A stretch of 48,890 bases of DNA, from contig NVUL01000015.1 of the NCBI GenBank assembly GCA_002401885.1, forward strand, positions 1 to 48,890. Direction: 5' to 3'. The notes beneath the pieces are model-generated. The model was given only the letters and a program-made list of their open reading frames with translations, was not told the origin of the DNA and made no database searches. The DNA is from SAR86 cluster bacterium (lineage in GTDB: Bacteria > Pseudomonadota > Gammaproteobacteria > Pseudomonadales > Pseudohongiellaceae). The translations under genes and the position numbers were made by a program. Below are positions 7,744 through 16,875 of this stretch, piece after piece. Numbering within the stretch: the first letter of the stretch is position 1; each line of letters begins with the position of its first letter.

Positions 7744-8174
7744 CGTATGCCTCTTTGTTGTGTCTCTCAGGCTTGCTGCGTGACCTGCCAGCAATAGCCA
7801 GCATCCGGGGTCGATTCTAGCTCTAATTCACTAAGTATGACGAGAGTCGTCAGTCATGTTTATTAGAATGCCCTCATATGGCGCATTATAAACGATCCCA
7901 GAAGCCCGCAGAAAACTCCTACAAGCCCCTATTTAGGGGAAATTACTAGTAATCGGAAAGTGAAAGCGTCAAAAAGGGGCAGGAAATGCCCTAAATATAT
8001 CAAATTGTTACAGTTGTAACTGTTTGTTTCCCTATAACAGGTGTAGAATCCGCGCCAAGTAGTTCATAAGTTTTGAATTGCATAAATCATAATAAGAAAT
8101 CTGGGCACAGAACTTAGCTATAAATCGCGACAGTTTTGGTCTGGATTTTCACTTATATAAGGGGGAACATTTAA
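7744..8174. other. 431-bp intergenic region between divergent genes, upstream of the TonB receptor
   Basis: No gene was found. The region is AT-rich. It holds nested palindromes at 8007-8023 and a possible sigma-70 -10 (TAGAAT, 8044-8049), which would leave an untranslated leader of about 120 bases before ATG 8175. Confidence 0.5.
8007..8023. promoter_or_regulatory. nested palindromic operator candidate
   Basis: Two overlapping perfect inverted repeats share this site: GTTACA-GT-TGTAAC (8007-8020) and ACAGTT-GT-AACTGT (8010-8023). The site sits just upstream of a possible -10 element for the TonB receptor gene, where a regulator could bind. The regulator is not known. Confidence 0.35.
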
Positions 8175-11168
8175 ATGTTCAAACTAAACCGAAAGGCATC
8201 TGCCTGGAGCATGGCGTTCGCCGCTATTGCAACAGCAGCTTCAATAGGCACGGCTCCTACCGTTTACGGCCAAGAGCAGGTACTAGAAGAAGTGATCGTG
8301 ACGGGTTCACGTATTCGTCGTCCAGGACTTTCCTCTTCAAGCCCAATCACATCAATCGGACTGGAAGAAATAGAATTTGCCCAAGAAGTAGAAGTCGAGC
8401 AAATCCTACGTGATCTACCTTCCACAATCCCAGGTGATGGACAAAACGTTAACAACGGCAGTGACGGAATCTCAACTGTTAACCTTCGCGCCTTAGGACC
8501 AGAGCGTAACTTGGTTCTTCTTAATGGCCGTCGTATGACTCCAGCCAACTTCCGTGGACGTGTGGATCTTTCCACTATCCCAACTGCATTGATCGAGCGA
8601 ATCGACGTAGTGACCGGTGGCGCATCTGCCGTATACGGTTCTGACGCTATCGCTGGTGCAGTAAACATTGTGCTTAAGCAAGATTTCGAAGGTTTCGACC
8701 TTCAAATCAACAACACAACTACCGGCGACAACGATGCCGACACAGACAACATCTCGTTGACTCTGGGTTCTGCATTGGAAGGTGGCCGTGGCCACGTAGC
8801 TCTTAACTTGAGCTGGTCTGAGCGCGAAGCTGTTTTGCTTGGACAACGTGAGCTTGGCAACATCGGTATCGAAACTGGTTCCGGTGCTGGCTTTGATAAT
8901 TTCAATGCGGGTCTTGGCCCGCAGCCCGCTCCAGGAAACTGTCAGGGTCCAGGTGCTGTGGCCACTGGTGGTTCAACGACTTCCATGCCAACTCGTGCGA
9001 ACATCGCCGGTGCTGGTAACGTAGGGCAGTTCCAGGAAGACCGCACACTATTTACTGGTGATGCAGGTACTGGTCTTGGTCCTCGTGGCGGTTGTTCGGT
9101 ATTTAACTTCAACCCGTTCAATTTCTATCAAGTGCCTAGTGAGCGCTACAACGCGTTCTTCATGGGTAACTTTGAGTTTAATGAGAACCTAGAAGTTTAC
9201 TCAACAGTCACATACAGCAACATCACTGTAGACGGGCAAGTAGCTCCTTCTGGTACTTTCGGTGCGCGTTTTGATGTGCCAATGGCGAACCCTTTCATCG
9301 GCGATCAAGCGCGAAGCGAAATTCTTTCTTTCGCTAATACTTCAGCTGCAGCTGGCCTAATCTCACCGGGTGGAACTGGTGATAACTGGAATGACGTGAA
9401 TGGCAACGGTATTGTCGATAACGCTGACTACCTGAAGATGCAACTCCGTCGTCGTACTCTTGAGCTAGGACCACGTTCTGAGCAATACGATACTGAATAT
9501 TTCACTTTCCTAGCTGGAGCCCGCGGCTCACTGTTAGGTGACTGGAACTATGACGTGTCTTTTCAGTACGGTGAATCTAACCGAACTACGGTTCGTGACG
9601 GCTACACTAACTTGACCAATATCCAGAATGCACTAGACAGCGTCGATGGCGTGACTTGTGCGAATGGTGATTCGTCATGTGTGCCTATCGATCTATTCGG
9701 TGGCTTCGGTACGATTACTGGTGCTATGGCTGGCTATGCTCGAGCTGTTGCTTTTCAACAACAGAAGTATGACCAATCAATCGGCCAGATCATCTTAGAT
9801 GGTCCTGTTGATTTCATTCAGGTTCCTTCGGCTTCAACTCCTCTAGCGTTGAGCTTTGGTTTTGAAACTCGTGATGAATTCGGTTCACTTAACCCTGACG
9901 AATGTCTGAAGCTTGCTCCAGCATCGTGTCAAGGTGGTGCCGGCGGTAACCTCCTGCCAATCGCTGGTGGCTTCCGTGTTGACGAATTCTTCGTAGAGGG
10001 TTTCTTGCCTTTAGTTGATGGCCTAGACTTCGTTGATTCTCTGAACCTCGAGTTTGGCTATCGTGATTCCGACTACAACACTGTTGGTAATGTTGATACG
10101 TGGAAAGTTGGTTTCAACTGGACTGTTAACGATTCATTGTTGCTTCGTGTAATGGAGCAGGAAGCGACTCGTGCACCTAACATCGCTGAGTTGTTCTCGC
10201 CAATCACTACGGCACTGCGTAACGCTACACAGGATCCATGTTCTATAGCTAACGCGGGCAACATCGATGCGAGACTGCAAGGTCTTTGTGAGTCTACTGG
10301 TATGTTGCCAGCACAGGTTGGTGTTCTTCAGGACATCGTGTCTGGTCAGGTTAATACCCTTGAGGGTAGCAGTCTAACTAGTGCGCCTGCCGCTGAAACA
10401 GCTGACACTTTCACTGCTGGCTTCGTCTGGACTCCAGATCTGCCTATCTTTGAAAATGCGATGCTTTCTATCGACTACTATGACATTGACATCACTGACG
10501 TAATTGGTGAGTTCTCTGCTCAGGAAGTTTTGGACCAGTGTTATGTATTAGGTAATGCAGCATCATGTGCGAACGTTGTGCGTGTTGATGGCGACCTGAC
10601 TAGCCCAGCATCGGGTATCCGTCGTCTGACTACTAACCTGGACTACGAGAAGTCTACTGGCTACGAAATTGCCTTTAACCTTGGTTACGACCTAGGCGAA
10701 TACGGCGACCTATCTTTCTCAGGTATGATCAACAAGTACTCTGACCAAGAGAGCCAGAGCTCTTCAACTAGCCCGGTAATCGATTGTTCCGGTTTCTTCG
10801 GTACAAGCTGTGACCCTGTTTCCGACATGCGTTGGACTCAGCGTACATCTTGGAACTGGGGTGACCTGACTGCTTCACTGCAATGGCGTCATATTAGCTC
10901 TGTTGATATTGAGCGTCCAGAAGCTGCAGCGACTTTCGCAGCCTTCCGCAGCATCGATGACTACGACTACCTTGACCTCTACGTAGGCTACAACCTTTGG
11001 GATGATCGCGTACGTCTCAGCGTTGGTATCGACAACATCACTGACGAAGATCCACCTGTAGTAGGTAACGAAGCAGGCGATACTTCTTCTAACTCTGGTA
11101 ATACGTTCCCAAGTAACTATGATACTTTGGGTCGTATGTACACTTTCGGTGCTCGTTTGAGCTTCTAA
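8175..11168 (+). CDS. TonB-dependent outer-membrane receptor, 997 aa
   Basis: The product has a Sec signal peptide (to about VYGQ), a TonB-box-like EEVIVTGSRI, and a plug domain with LVLLNGRRM and IERIDVVTGGASAVYGSDAIAGAVNIV (about residues 110-165). A long 22-strand barrel follows, ending in FGARLSF. It imports an unknown large substrate using TonB energy. The predicted loops carry about seven closely spaced cysteine pairs (for example CANGDSSC and CSGFFGTSC), probably disulfides. GGGGGA precedes ATG. Codon choice is visibly more uniform than in neighbouring genes, with many repeated ACT, GGT and GCT codons, suggesting high expression. It is monocistronic with a strong terminator. The substrate cannot be read from the sequence. 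Confidence 0.93.
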   Translation: MFKLNRKASAWSMAFAAIATAASIGTAPTVYGQEQVLEEVIVTGSRIRRPGLSSSSPITSIGLEEIEFAQEVEVEQILRDLPSTIPGDGQNVNNGSDGISTVNLRALGPERNLVLLNGRRMTPANFRGRVDLSTIPTALIERIDVVTGGASAVYGSDAIAGAVNIVLKQDFEGFDLQINNTTTGDNDADTDNISLTLGSALEGGRGHVALNLSWSEREAVLLGQRELGNIGIETGSGAGFDNFNAGLGPQPAPGNCQGPGAVATGGSTTSMPTRANIAGAGNVGQFQEDRTLFTGDAGTGLGPRGGCSVFNFNPFNFYQVPSERYNAFFMGNFEFNENLEVYSTVTYSNITVDGQVAPSGTFGARFDVPMANPFIGDQARSEILSFANTSAAAGLISPGGTGDNWNDVNGNGIVDNADYLKMQLRRRTLELGPRSEQYDTEYFTFLAGARGSLLGDWNYDVSFQYGESNRTTVRDGYTNLTNIQNALDSVDGVTCANGDSSCVPIDLFGGFGTITGAMAGYARAVAFQQQKYDQSIGQIILDGPVDFIQVPSASTPLALSFGFETRDEFGSLNPDECLKLAPASCQGGAGGNLLPIAGGFRVDEFFVEGFLPLVDGLDFVDSLNLEFGYRDSDYNTVGNVDTWKVGFNWTVNDSLLLRVMEQEATRAPNIAELFSPITTALRNATQDPCSIANAGNIDARLQGLCESTGMLPAQVGVLQDIVSGQVNTLEGSSLTSAPAAETADTFTAGFVWTPDLPIFENAMLSIDYYDIDITDVIGEFSAQEVLDQCYVLGNAASCANVVRVDGDLTSPASGIRRLTTNLDYEKSTGYEIAFNLGYDLGEYGDLSFSGMINKYSDQESQSSSTSPVIDCSGFFGTSCDPVSDMRWTQRTSWNWGDLTASLQWRHISSVDIERPEAAATFAAFRSIDDYDYLDLYVGYNLWDDRVRLSVGIDNITDEDPPVVGNEAGDTSSNSGNTFPSNYDTLGRMYTFGARLSF

Positions 11169-11190
11169 TACCGAATAGAGTAATGTATCG

Positions 11191-11221
11191 AAAAAAGGCG
11201 AACCTCGGTTCGCCTTTTTTT
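11191..11221. terminator. bidirectional Rho-independent terminator
   Basis: AAAAAAGGCGAACC-TC-GGTTCGCCTTTTTT is a 14-bp perfect stem including A- and T-tracts on both arms. It serves the TonB receptor (+) and the converging BKACE-type gene (-). Confidence 0.93.
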
Positions 11222-11273
11222 ATTCCTCAGATTTGTATTGAGCGACTCGCTCTTTAAAGTTCTAACAGTTAGC

Positions 11274-12098
11274 TTAGGACATGCCGAGTAGTTTTCTTGC
11301 CGCATCCGCCGACGCGATTTTCCTATCGAGTGATGTGGCTCCATCACTCACCGCCTTAACCAGTGCGGCGTTGTTTTCAGCCTTCGAACCGTTGGCCATT
11401 AATAGGTTGTTCTCGAAACCGACCCGACAGTGGCCCCCGCGCTGAATAGCTTCAAGCATGCAGTCTGCCTCACTGGCGCCGAATGCGCAGAGTGACCAGT
11501 GCTGAACATCCGGAAGGAAGGAGAGAAGAGGGGCAAGGTCTGCTGAATCCGATTGCTGATTTTCCGCATAGCGACCTAACACTAATAATACGGAAACATG
11601 CTCATCTGGAACTATTCCTCGCTCCAACAATTCATTGAAATGCAGAATGTCTTCTTTGTCGTAGAGTATGTACTGTGGCGCGATACGTTCTCGTTGTAAG
11701 AAACTGAAAAATTCGGCGGAGATTTTCTCATCAACCCCGACAGGGCTTATCTCTCGAATCGCGAGTGATACTGCTTCTGGCCGAACCTCATGGACAGTCT
11801 GAATCTGCTGCTCTCTGTTATAGATCCCTACAGCTTCCGTCGTGATCTGAATGATTAGATCCTCACCCACCTCCAGACGAATCGTCTGGATAGCCTCCTT
11901 ATAGTGCTGCGCATCGAGGCTATGCCGTAGATTCTCATCGCGAACATGCAGATGCAGCATGCACGCGCCGGCATCAACACAGGCAGCCGCGGCATGGGCA
12001 ATCTCCTTCGGGTTGATTGGCAGCTGAGGGTGATCCTGCTGTGTCTTCCTCGCACCGTTTGGTGCTACTGCAATCATCACTTCATCGTTGTGAATCAA
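11274..12098 (-). CDS. BKACE family (3-keto-5-aminohexanoate cleavage-type, DUF849) enzyme
   Basis: The 274-aa TIM-barrel protein has the BKACE zinc motif in MLHLHVRD (H49, H51) and a third ligand glutamate in RVGFENNL (E229). The N-terminal IAVAPNGARKT corresponds to the substrate-binding strand. BKACE enzymes condense a beta-keto acid with acetyl-CoA to give acetoacetate and a new CoA thioester. The specific beta-keto acid depends on active-site residues not decoded here. It is a single gene, divergent from the START-domain gene. A weak AAGGA lies about 11 bases before the ATG at 12098; a later Met8 (IAVAPNG) is an alternative start. Confidence 0.85.
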   Translation of the reverse strand: MIHNDEVMIAVAPNGARKTQQDHPQLPINPKEIAHAAAACVDAGACMLHLHVRDENLRHSLDAQHYKEAIQTIRLEVGEDLIIQITTEAVGIYNREQQIQTVHEVRPEAVSLAIREISPVGVDEKISAEFFSFLQRERIAPQYILYDKEDILHFNELLERGIVPDEHVSVLLVLGRYAENQQSDSADLAPLLSFLPDVQHWSLCAFGASEADCMLEAIQRGGHCRVGFENNLLMANGSKAENNAALVKAVSDGATSLDRKIASADAARKLLGMS

Positions 12099-12264
12099 TA
12101 CGCCATTCCTTATCGACGGGTGACTAAGTCTTGCATGGTCTCAAAGCCGTGAAGCTACTACAAGTCAGGCAACTGTCGTATGCTGGAGACAAGCAATGCA
12201 CGATACTTGGCTAGGTTCGGTCTCTTCTTGGTACATTACTAAGTTATCGGCTCTGGGAGAGAAC

Positions 12265-12939
12265 ATGAACATCGCTCAACGTTTAATCAAGCTATCCATC
12301 CTGCTAGCGGCCTGCGCATCCGGATACTTGTTTGCGGCTGAGGCACAGGACTGGGAGTTACGACGGGATAGAGACGGCATACAGGTGCACACGCGCCCTG
12401 TAGAGGGTTCGCCTTATGATGCCGTGCGCACGACAACGCGTATGACGGACGTGCGACTGTCCTCTCTGGTTGCCTTAATCGAAGACGCGCCAGCCTGTGC
12501 GGACTGGGCAGATAGTTGCGCCGAGTCTTATCTGGTCGAACGCCTCAGTGATTCTGAGTCTCTCGTGTATACCCACAACGACATGCCATTCCCGGTGAAG
12601 GACCGCGACGTGCTTGCGCAGGTTAAGTGGACTCAAAATTCTGCGACCTTTGAGGTAGAGATGAATAGCGTCGCTACCGTGGGTAAGATAGATGACGTGC
12701 GCGGAAGGCTGCGCCTGACGAAGGCGGTGGCCAGTTGGAACTTCGCTCCACAAGCGGACGGCTCTGTCCTAATAAGCAACCAGGCCCACATCAACCCGGG
12801 TTCGGCGCTGCCTGGTTGGGTGACGAATATGTTGTTGATCGATGCCCCCTTCGAGACTATGAGATCCTTTGTAAACGAAGTAAGGAACTCGAAATATGTC
12901 GATGCGCAGCTGAGCTTTATTCGGGAACCGGCACCGTAA
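12265..12939 (+). CDS. exported START-domain (SRPBCC) lipid-binding protein
   Basis: The chosen start is ATG 12265, next to GGGAGAG, rather than the longer frame from 12196. It gives a Sec signal peptide ([20 protein letters not shown], cleaved near FAAEA) and a 200-residue START/SRPBCC domain. Typical START features are [17 protein letters not shown] near the N-terminus, the strand [17 protein letters not shown] and [20 protein letters not shown] near the C-terminal helix. Family members bind a lipid or hydrophobic ligand in a deep pocket. It lies 34 bp before the nitrile hydratase operon on the same strand and may be co-transcribed. A link to nitrile metabolism is only positional. Confidence 0.82.
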   Translation: MNIAQRLIKLSILLAACASGYLFAAEAQDWELRRDRDGIQVHTRPVEGSPYDAVRTTTRMTDVRLSSLVALIEDAPACADWADSCAESYLVERLSDSESLVYTHNDMPFPVKDRDVLAQVKWTQNSATFEVEMNSVATVGKIDDVRGRLRLTKAVASWNFAPQADGSVLISNQAHINPGSALPGWVTNMLLIDAPFETMRSFVNEVRNSKYVDAQLSFIREPAP

Positions 12940-12973
12940 ATCGATAAGGAATCTAGAAAATAGGAGTATAAGC

Positions 12974-13615
12974 GTGCCCCACGACCATCATCAACACGAC
13001 CATGAACACACCGATCCACCCTCTGATCTTGAACTTCGAGTGAAGGCTCTCGAGAGTCTGTTGGTAGAGAAGGGCTTGGTGAGGCCGGAAACGCTTAACA
13101 GCATCATCGAGACTTATGAGCACAAGGTAGGCCCACGCAACGGCGCACACGTAGTCGCGAAGGCATGGACAGATCCAGAGTTTAAACAGGCGCTGATGAA
13201 TGATGCGACAGAGGCAGTAGCGAGCCTCGGTTACTGTGGGCGTCAGGGCGAACACTTAGAGGTGGTTGAGAATACCAATGAAACACATAATCTAGTTGTG
13301 TGCACTCTATGCTCCTGCTACCCATGGACCGTGTTAGGTCTGCCTCCAGCCTGGTATAAGTCGGCACCGTATCGATCACGTGCTGTGAGTGATCCCCGTG
13401 GCGTGCTAGAAGAATTTGGCACAGAGCTGGATGATAAGAAGAAAATCAGAGTCTGGGATTCCACTTCGGAGATGCGCTATCTGGTTCTACCTCAGCGACC
13501 GGTAGGAACAGAGAGTTGGAGCGAGCACGATTTACAACAACTAGTGAGCCGCAATTCCATGATAGGAGTAGAACTGGCACGTTCTCCCGAACAGGAAGAT
13601 GAGGGTGGCAAGTGA
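12974..13615 (+). CDS. nthA: nitrile hydratase alpha subunit, cobalt-type motif
   Basis: The 213-aa subunit has the metal-binding claw [10 protein letters not shown] (Cys110, Cys113, Ser114, Cys115). Threonine in CTLCSC is typical of cobalt enzymes, while iron enzymes have CSLCSC. The enzyme hydrates nitriles to amides in the cytosol as an alpha-beta heterodimer, and the two cysteines are normally oxidised post-translationally. The N-terminus is histidine-rich ([16 protein letters not shown]), which could bind metal. The start is GTG 12974 with AGGAG seven bases before. The stop overlaps the beta start by GTGA. No amidase or cobalt transporter is adjacent. Confidence 0.93.
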   Translation: MPHDHHQHDHEHTDPPSDLELRVKALESLLVEKGLVRPETLNSIIETYEHKVGPRNGAHVVAKAWTDPEFKQALMNDATEAVASLGYCGRQGEHLEVVENTNETHNLVVCTLCSCYPWTVLGLPPAWYKSAPYRSRAVSDPRGVLEEFGTELDDKKKIRVWDSTSEMRYLVLPQRPVGTESWSEHDLQQLVSRNSMIGVELARSPEQEDEGGK

Positions 13616-14280
13616 AAGGGGGTCATGACCTAGGCGGCCAGCCCGAGATGGGCCCGATAAATCCTGAGCCCGAATCGAAGGAGCCTGTGTTCCATGCCGA
13701 GTGGGAGCGTCGCGTGTTCGGCCTGACGCTGGCGACGGGCATGTTGGGTAAGTGGAATATCGATGAGTCTCGCCATGCGCGGGAACGTCAGGACCCTCTC
13801 GCCTATGTAGAGAACAGCTATTACGAGAACTGGTTAGAAGGGTTAGAGAAGCTGCTAGTCGAGAAGGGCTTGGTAGATATTGAAGAACTAGGCCAGACGG
13901 CGAGCACGCTGCCTCAAACGACGGAATCACTCACAGTGCCGAATCCAGAGATTGCTCAGAAGATACTCAGCGCCGGCGCGCCCAGCACCATGGGCACGGA
14001 TAGCGAGCCGCTGTTTCGCAGTGGCGATAGCGTCTTAGTTAGAGCTAGCGAGATCGCAGGCCACACGAGAGCACCGAGATATGCGCAGGGGGTGATAGGC
14101 ACCGTTGCAGCACAGTTAGGCTGTCATAGCTTTCCCGACAGCAATGCGCTGGGCATTCATGAGGGAAAATTTCTCTATAGAGTCATCTTTAGTGGAGTTG
14201 ATCTTTGGAGTCATTCTTCCACACAGACCGAAGTATTAATTGACCTTTGGGAACCTTATCTAGTCGCGGCTGCAAACTGA
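13612..14280 (+). CDS. nthB: nitrile hydratase beta subunit
   Basis: The 222-aa protein begins [16 protein letters not shown], the standard beta N-terminus, and has the helical N-terminal domain ([35 protein letters not shown]). The C-terminal SH3-like barrel carries [26 protein letters not shown] and [12 protein letters not shown]. It pairs with the alpha subunit to form the active site. GTG start 13612 overlaps the alpha stop by four bases. Its own TGA shares a base with the ATG of the accessory gene, so all three genes are translationally coupled. Length is normal. Confidence 0.93.
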   Translation: MKGGHDLGGQPEMGPINPEPESKEPVFHAEWERRVFGLTLATGMLGKWNIDESRHARERQDPLAYVENSYYENWLEGLEKLLVEKGLVDIEELGQTASTLPQTTESLTVPNPEIAQKILSAGAPSTMGTDSEPLFRSGDSVLVRASEIAGHTRAPRYAQGVIGTVAAQLGCHSFPDSNALGIHEGKFLYRVIFSGVDLWSHSSTQTEVLIDLWEPYLVAAAN

Positions 14281-14630
14281 TGCAGAATTTTCCCAATCAA
14301 CCACAGGACGAACAGGGGCCGGTATTCAATGAGCCCTGGGAAGCGCAGGCTTTCGCCTTAGTGTTGGCATTACACGAGGAGGGCCTGTTCAGCTGGCAGG
14401 AATGGGCGTCTGTATTGAGCGAACAGATCGCGCTAGCACAGGCCGGCGGTGACCCCGACCTCGGCAATACCTATTACCAACATTGGTTAGCGGCGTTAGA
14501 GACGATCTCGCGGCAGAAGAACCTCTCCAACGAAGATGAGTTGAAAAAAAGAAAATCAGAGTGGCATGCAGCCTATCTAAACACGCCCCACGGGAAACCG
14601 ATCGAGCTCTCTGCGGGGAAAGTCTCCTGA
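14280..14630 (+). CDS. nitrile hydratase accessory/activator protein (P14K-like)
   Basis: The start is taken as ATG 14280, overlapping the beta-subunit stop (TGATG), which gives 116 residues; a longer frame from 14247 would lie inside nthB. The segment FNEPWEAQAFALVLALHEEGLFSWQEWASVL and YYQHWLAALETI match nitrile hydratase activator proteins, which are homologous to the beta-subunit N-terminus and act in metal insertion and cysteine oxidation of the alpha subunit. The order alpha-beta-activator is the one usually quoted for iron enzymes, whereas the alpha motif is cobalt-type. The length fits a compact activator. Confidence 0.88.
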   Translation: MQNFPNQPQDEQGPVFNEPWEAQAFALVLALHEEGLFSWQEWASVLSEQIALAQAGGDPDLGNTYYQHWLAALETISRQKNLSNEDELKKRKSEWHAAYLNTPHGKPIELSAGKVS

Positions 14631-14737
14631 CGGTTACTACCGATAAGCGATGGGAGTCATGGAAAAATTCCCGTGCCAATCGCGTTGAGTCTTGGCTATG
14701 CCGCGTAAAAACTAGCAATGTAGGTTAAGAAAAACCC

Positions 14738-15430
14738 ATGACAAAGTTTGAGAAGATCAAGGAACGTGCCGAGCATCGTAAAGGTGGCGGCGCGGAGTTG
14801 AAGAAACTACTGCCTAAAGTCGCGAGTAAAAAAAAGCTTGTTGCGCTGGGAGACGATCGCTATCTCGCCATGATGACCAAGTGCATTAACCAGGCGGGCT
14901 TTAGCTGGAAGGTGATCGAGAACAAGTGGCCGGAATTTGAGGAGGCCTTCTTTGGTTTCGATCTCCGGACACTCGGTTTTCTATCGGTGGAGCAATGGGA
15001 AGCCTATGTCAGTGATAGACGGGTGGTGCGTAACTGGCAAAAAATTAGGGCCCTGCAAGAGAACGTGTTTTTCGTAGCGGATGAGTCGCGCAAGAATGGC
15101 AGCTTCGGTAAGTTCATCGCCGAGTGGCCTGCCTCCGATCAGATTGGCCTAATGGCTTATCTGAAGAAACACGGCTCGCGCTTGGGCGGTCAGAGTGCGT
15201 TGTGGTTCCTCCGCCGAACTGGCAAGGACTGCTTCATACTATCAAAAGACGTAGTAGTTACCTTGCGCGGCAGTGGATTGGAGATAGCGGAGCAGCCGAC
15301 AAGTCAGCGTGACTTGAAGAAGGTGCAGGCGCAGTTCAACGAGTGGCACGCAGAAACCGGTCTTCCCTATAGTCATCTCAGTCGCATTGCAGCCTGCTCA
15401 GTTGGCGAAAATTATTTGCAGCACGCCTAG
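14738..15430 (+). CDS. DNA-3-methyladenine glycosylase I (Tag)-like protein
   Basis: The 230-aa protein contains the Tag-like core DDRYLAMMTKCINQAGFSW, then WPEFEEAFFGFDLRTLGFLS and a helix ending RNWQKIRALQENV. The family removes 3-methyladenine from alkylated DNA. Classic Tag zinc-ligand residues at the termini (CxW near the start, HxxxC near the end) are not obvious. It therefore belongs to the shorter Tag-related group whose activity is less well documented. The start ATG follows AGGTTAAG with weak spacing. It sits 107 bp after the nitrile hydratase genes; a functional link is not evident. Confidence 0.75.
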   Translation: MTKFEKIKERAEHRKGGGAELKKLLPKVASKKKLVALGDDRYLAMMTKCINQAGFSWKVIENKWPEFEEAFFGFDLRTLGFLSVEQWEAYVSDRRVVRNWQKIRALQENVFFVADESRKNGSFGKFIAEWPASDQIGLMAYLKKHGSRLGGQSALWFLRRTGKDCFILSKDVVVTLRGSGLEIAEQPTSQRDLKKVQAQFNEWHAETGLPYSHLSRIAACSVGENYLQHA

Positions 15431-15460
15431 GGAGCCTCTGATCAGGGGCTCCCTACTTCT
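15430..15460. terminator. hairpin terminator between converging genes
   Basis: GGGAGCC and GGCTCCC (15430-15453) enclose CTGATCAG, giving an almost continuous stem. TACTTCTTT follows on the plus strand. It overlaps the tail of the minus-strand gene and probably terminates the Tag-like gene. Confidence 0.7.
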
Positions 15461-16671
15461 TTCGTTACGATTCGTGGATTGTTCTCGAGAGTTAAGTGCA
15501 CCGGACAGCGATCTGCAATTTCCATTAGCCTTTGGCGCTCCGCACTAGTCAAGTTTCCCTTCAGCGTAATATTTCTCTCGATCACATCGACGAATTTACT
15601 CTTGCTTTCGCAGTCCTCACAGTCTTCTGCATGGCTGCGCTGATGATTCAGCTGCACCTCAACATCGTCCAGAGCTAGATTCTTCCGATTCGCGTACATG
15701 CGCAATGTCATCGAGGTGCAGGCGCCTAACCCGGCTAACAGATGTTCGTAGGGATCGGGCCCCAGATCATGGCCGCCCACCGAGACCGGTTCGTCGGCGA
15801 TCCAGACATGATTGTCGGTCTGCACATCGCGCGCGAAGTGTTTGTTACGCTCATCGACTTTCACGTAGCCCTTGCTGAGCTTCGATTCACTTTGCTTTAT
15901 CACGTTTGGCTCCGGCAGAAAACGGCTCGCCCAAGCGCTGATGCAGGCGGCGACGTATTCAGAATCCTCGCGACGGCTCAGTAGATGATCTGCCTTGTCC
16001 AGGCTAATAAAACTCTTTGGATGCAGGGCCTCTAGATAGATCTTCTCCGCCTCGACAATATTCACCGTCTCATCGACAGGGGAGTGCAGTATCAGCAGGG
16101 CGCGTCGCAGCTTAGCGATGTGATCGCTATTCTGGCCGCGGATATCATCGACGAATTGTTTCTTGATCTTGAATTTGCGGCCTGCGAGATCGACTTCTGC
16201 CTCGCCATCGCTGGATATTTTTTCCAGATCCTTCTCGAGCTGTTTACTGACGTGCTGGGCGTTGAAGGGAGCGCCGATAGTTGCGATGGCTGTGACCTCA
16301 TCAATACTCTTCGCCGCCTTCAATACAGCGGCACCACCCAGACTGTGGCCGATCAATAGCTGTGGCGCGTGATAGTCGCTGCGCAGAAAATCCGCTGCGG
16401 CGACGAGATCTTCCACGTTAGAGGAGAAGTTGGTGTTGGAGAAGTCACCGTCGCTATTACCGAGGCCGGTAAAGTCGAAGCGCAGTACTGAATATCCCAG
16501 TGCTACGAGCGCACGGGAAATGCGCGAGGCGGCCGCGATATCTTTACTGCAGGTGAAGCAGTGGGCAAATAACGCATAGGCGCGCACGGCATCCGAATCG
16601 GACGATTCCAACAGTCCGGCTAACCTGATGCCATTGCTTTCGAATTCAACTTTGTTGCGTTTCACGGCCAT
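15442..16671 (-). CDS. alpha/beta hydrolase-OsmC fusion protein
   Basis: The 409-aa two-domain protein has an N-terminal alpha/beta hydrolase (about 1-255) and a C-terminal OsmC-like domain (about 265-405). In the hydrolase, the nucleophile elbow is GHSLGG (Ser110), with Asp200 in SPVDETV and His229 in KADHLLS as probable triad members. The OsmC half has the redox cysteines in [14 protein letters not shown] (Cys318) and DRCPVHLTL (Cys389), expected to reduce organic hydroperoxides. This fusion is a known architecture in proteobacteria. It may couple ester or thioester hydrolysis to peroxide removal, but the joint substrate is unknown. The ATG is preceded by AGGAGC. It is divergent from the multicopper oxidase gene. 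Confidence 0.9.
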   Translation of the reverse strand: MAVKRNKVEFESNGIRLAGLLESSDSDAVRAYALFAHCFTCSKDIAAASRISRALVALGYSVLRFDFTGLGNSDGDFSNTNFSSNVEDLVAAADFLRSDYHAPQLLIGHSLGGAAVLKAAKSIDEVTAIATIGAPFNAQHVSKQLEKDLEKISSDGEAEVDLAGRKFKIKKQFVDDIRGQNSDHIAKLRRALLILHSPVDETVNIVEAEKIYLEALHPKSFISLDKADHLLSRREDSEYVAACISAWASRFLPEPNVIKQSESKLSKGYVKVDERNKHFARDVQTDNHVWIADEPVSVGGHDLGPDPYEHLLAGLGACTSMTLRMYANRKNLALDDVEVQLNHQRSHAEDCEDCESKSKFVDVIERNITLKGNLTSAERQRLMEIADRCPVHLTLENNPRIVTKEVGSP

Positions 16672-16714
16672 GAGTAGGGCTCCTGATTTTTGTGCTAGCT
16701 AATATTTGGACGTT

Positions 16715-16740
16715 AGCAGCTAATTTATCAAATAGCTGCT
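16715..16740. promoter_or_regulatory. inverted repeat in divergent promoter region
   Basis: AGCAGCTA, a 10-base spacer and TAGCTGCT form a perfect 8-bp inverted repeat between the divergent hydrolase-OsmC and multicopper oxidase genes. It could be a shared operator; nothing identifies the regulator. Confidence 0.35.
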
Positions 16741-16875
16741 TGAGCTGTGAGGATGGACTAGACCCGATTACTCCAATTTTTGTTCAAACGTATTCATTCG
16801 AAGACATGACCCTAGTGTCCAGATGCCGCGGAAATAGCCACTGACAGCCTGCCAGCGCTGTGCAATAATTTCTCT

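Noticed and set aside
12196-12264. Longer start for the START-domain protein
   Set aside because: The ATG at 12265 follows a good ribosome binding site and begins a proper signal peptide; the extension adds residues that would precede it.
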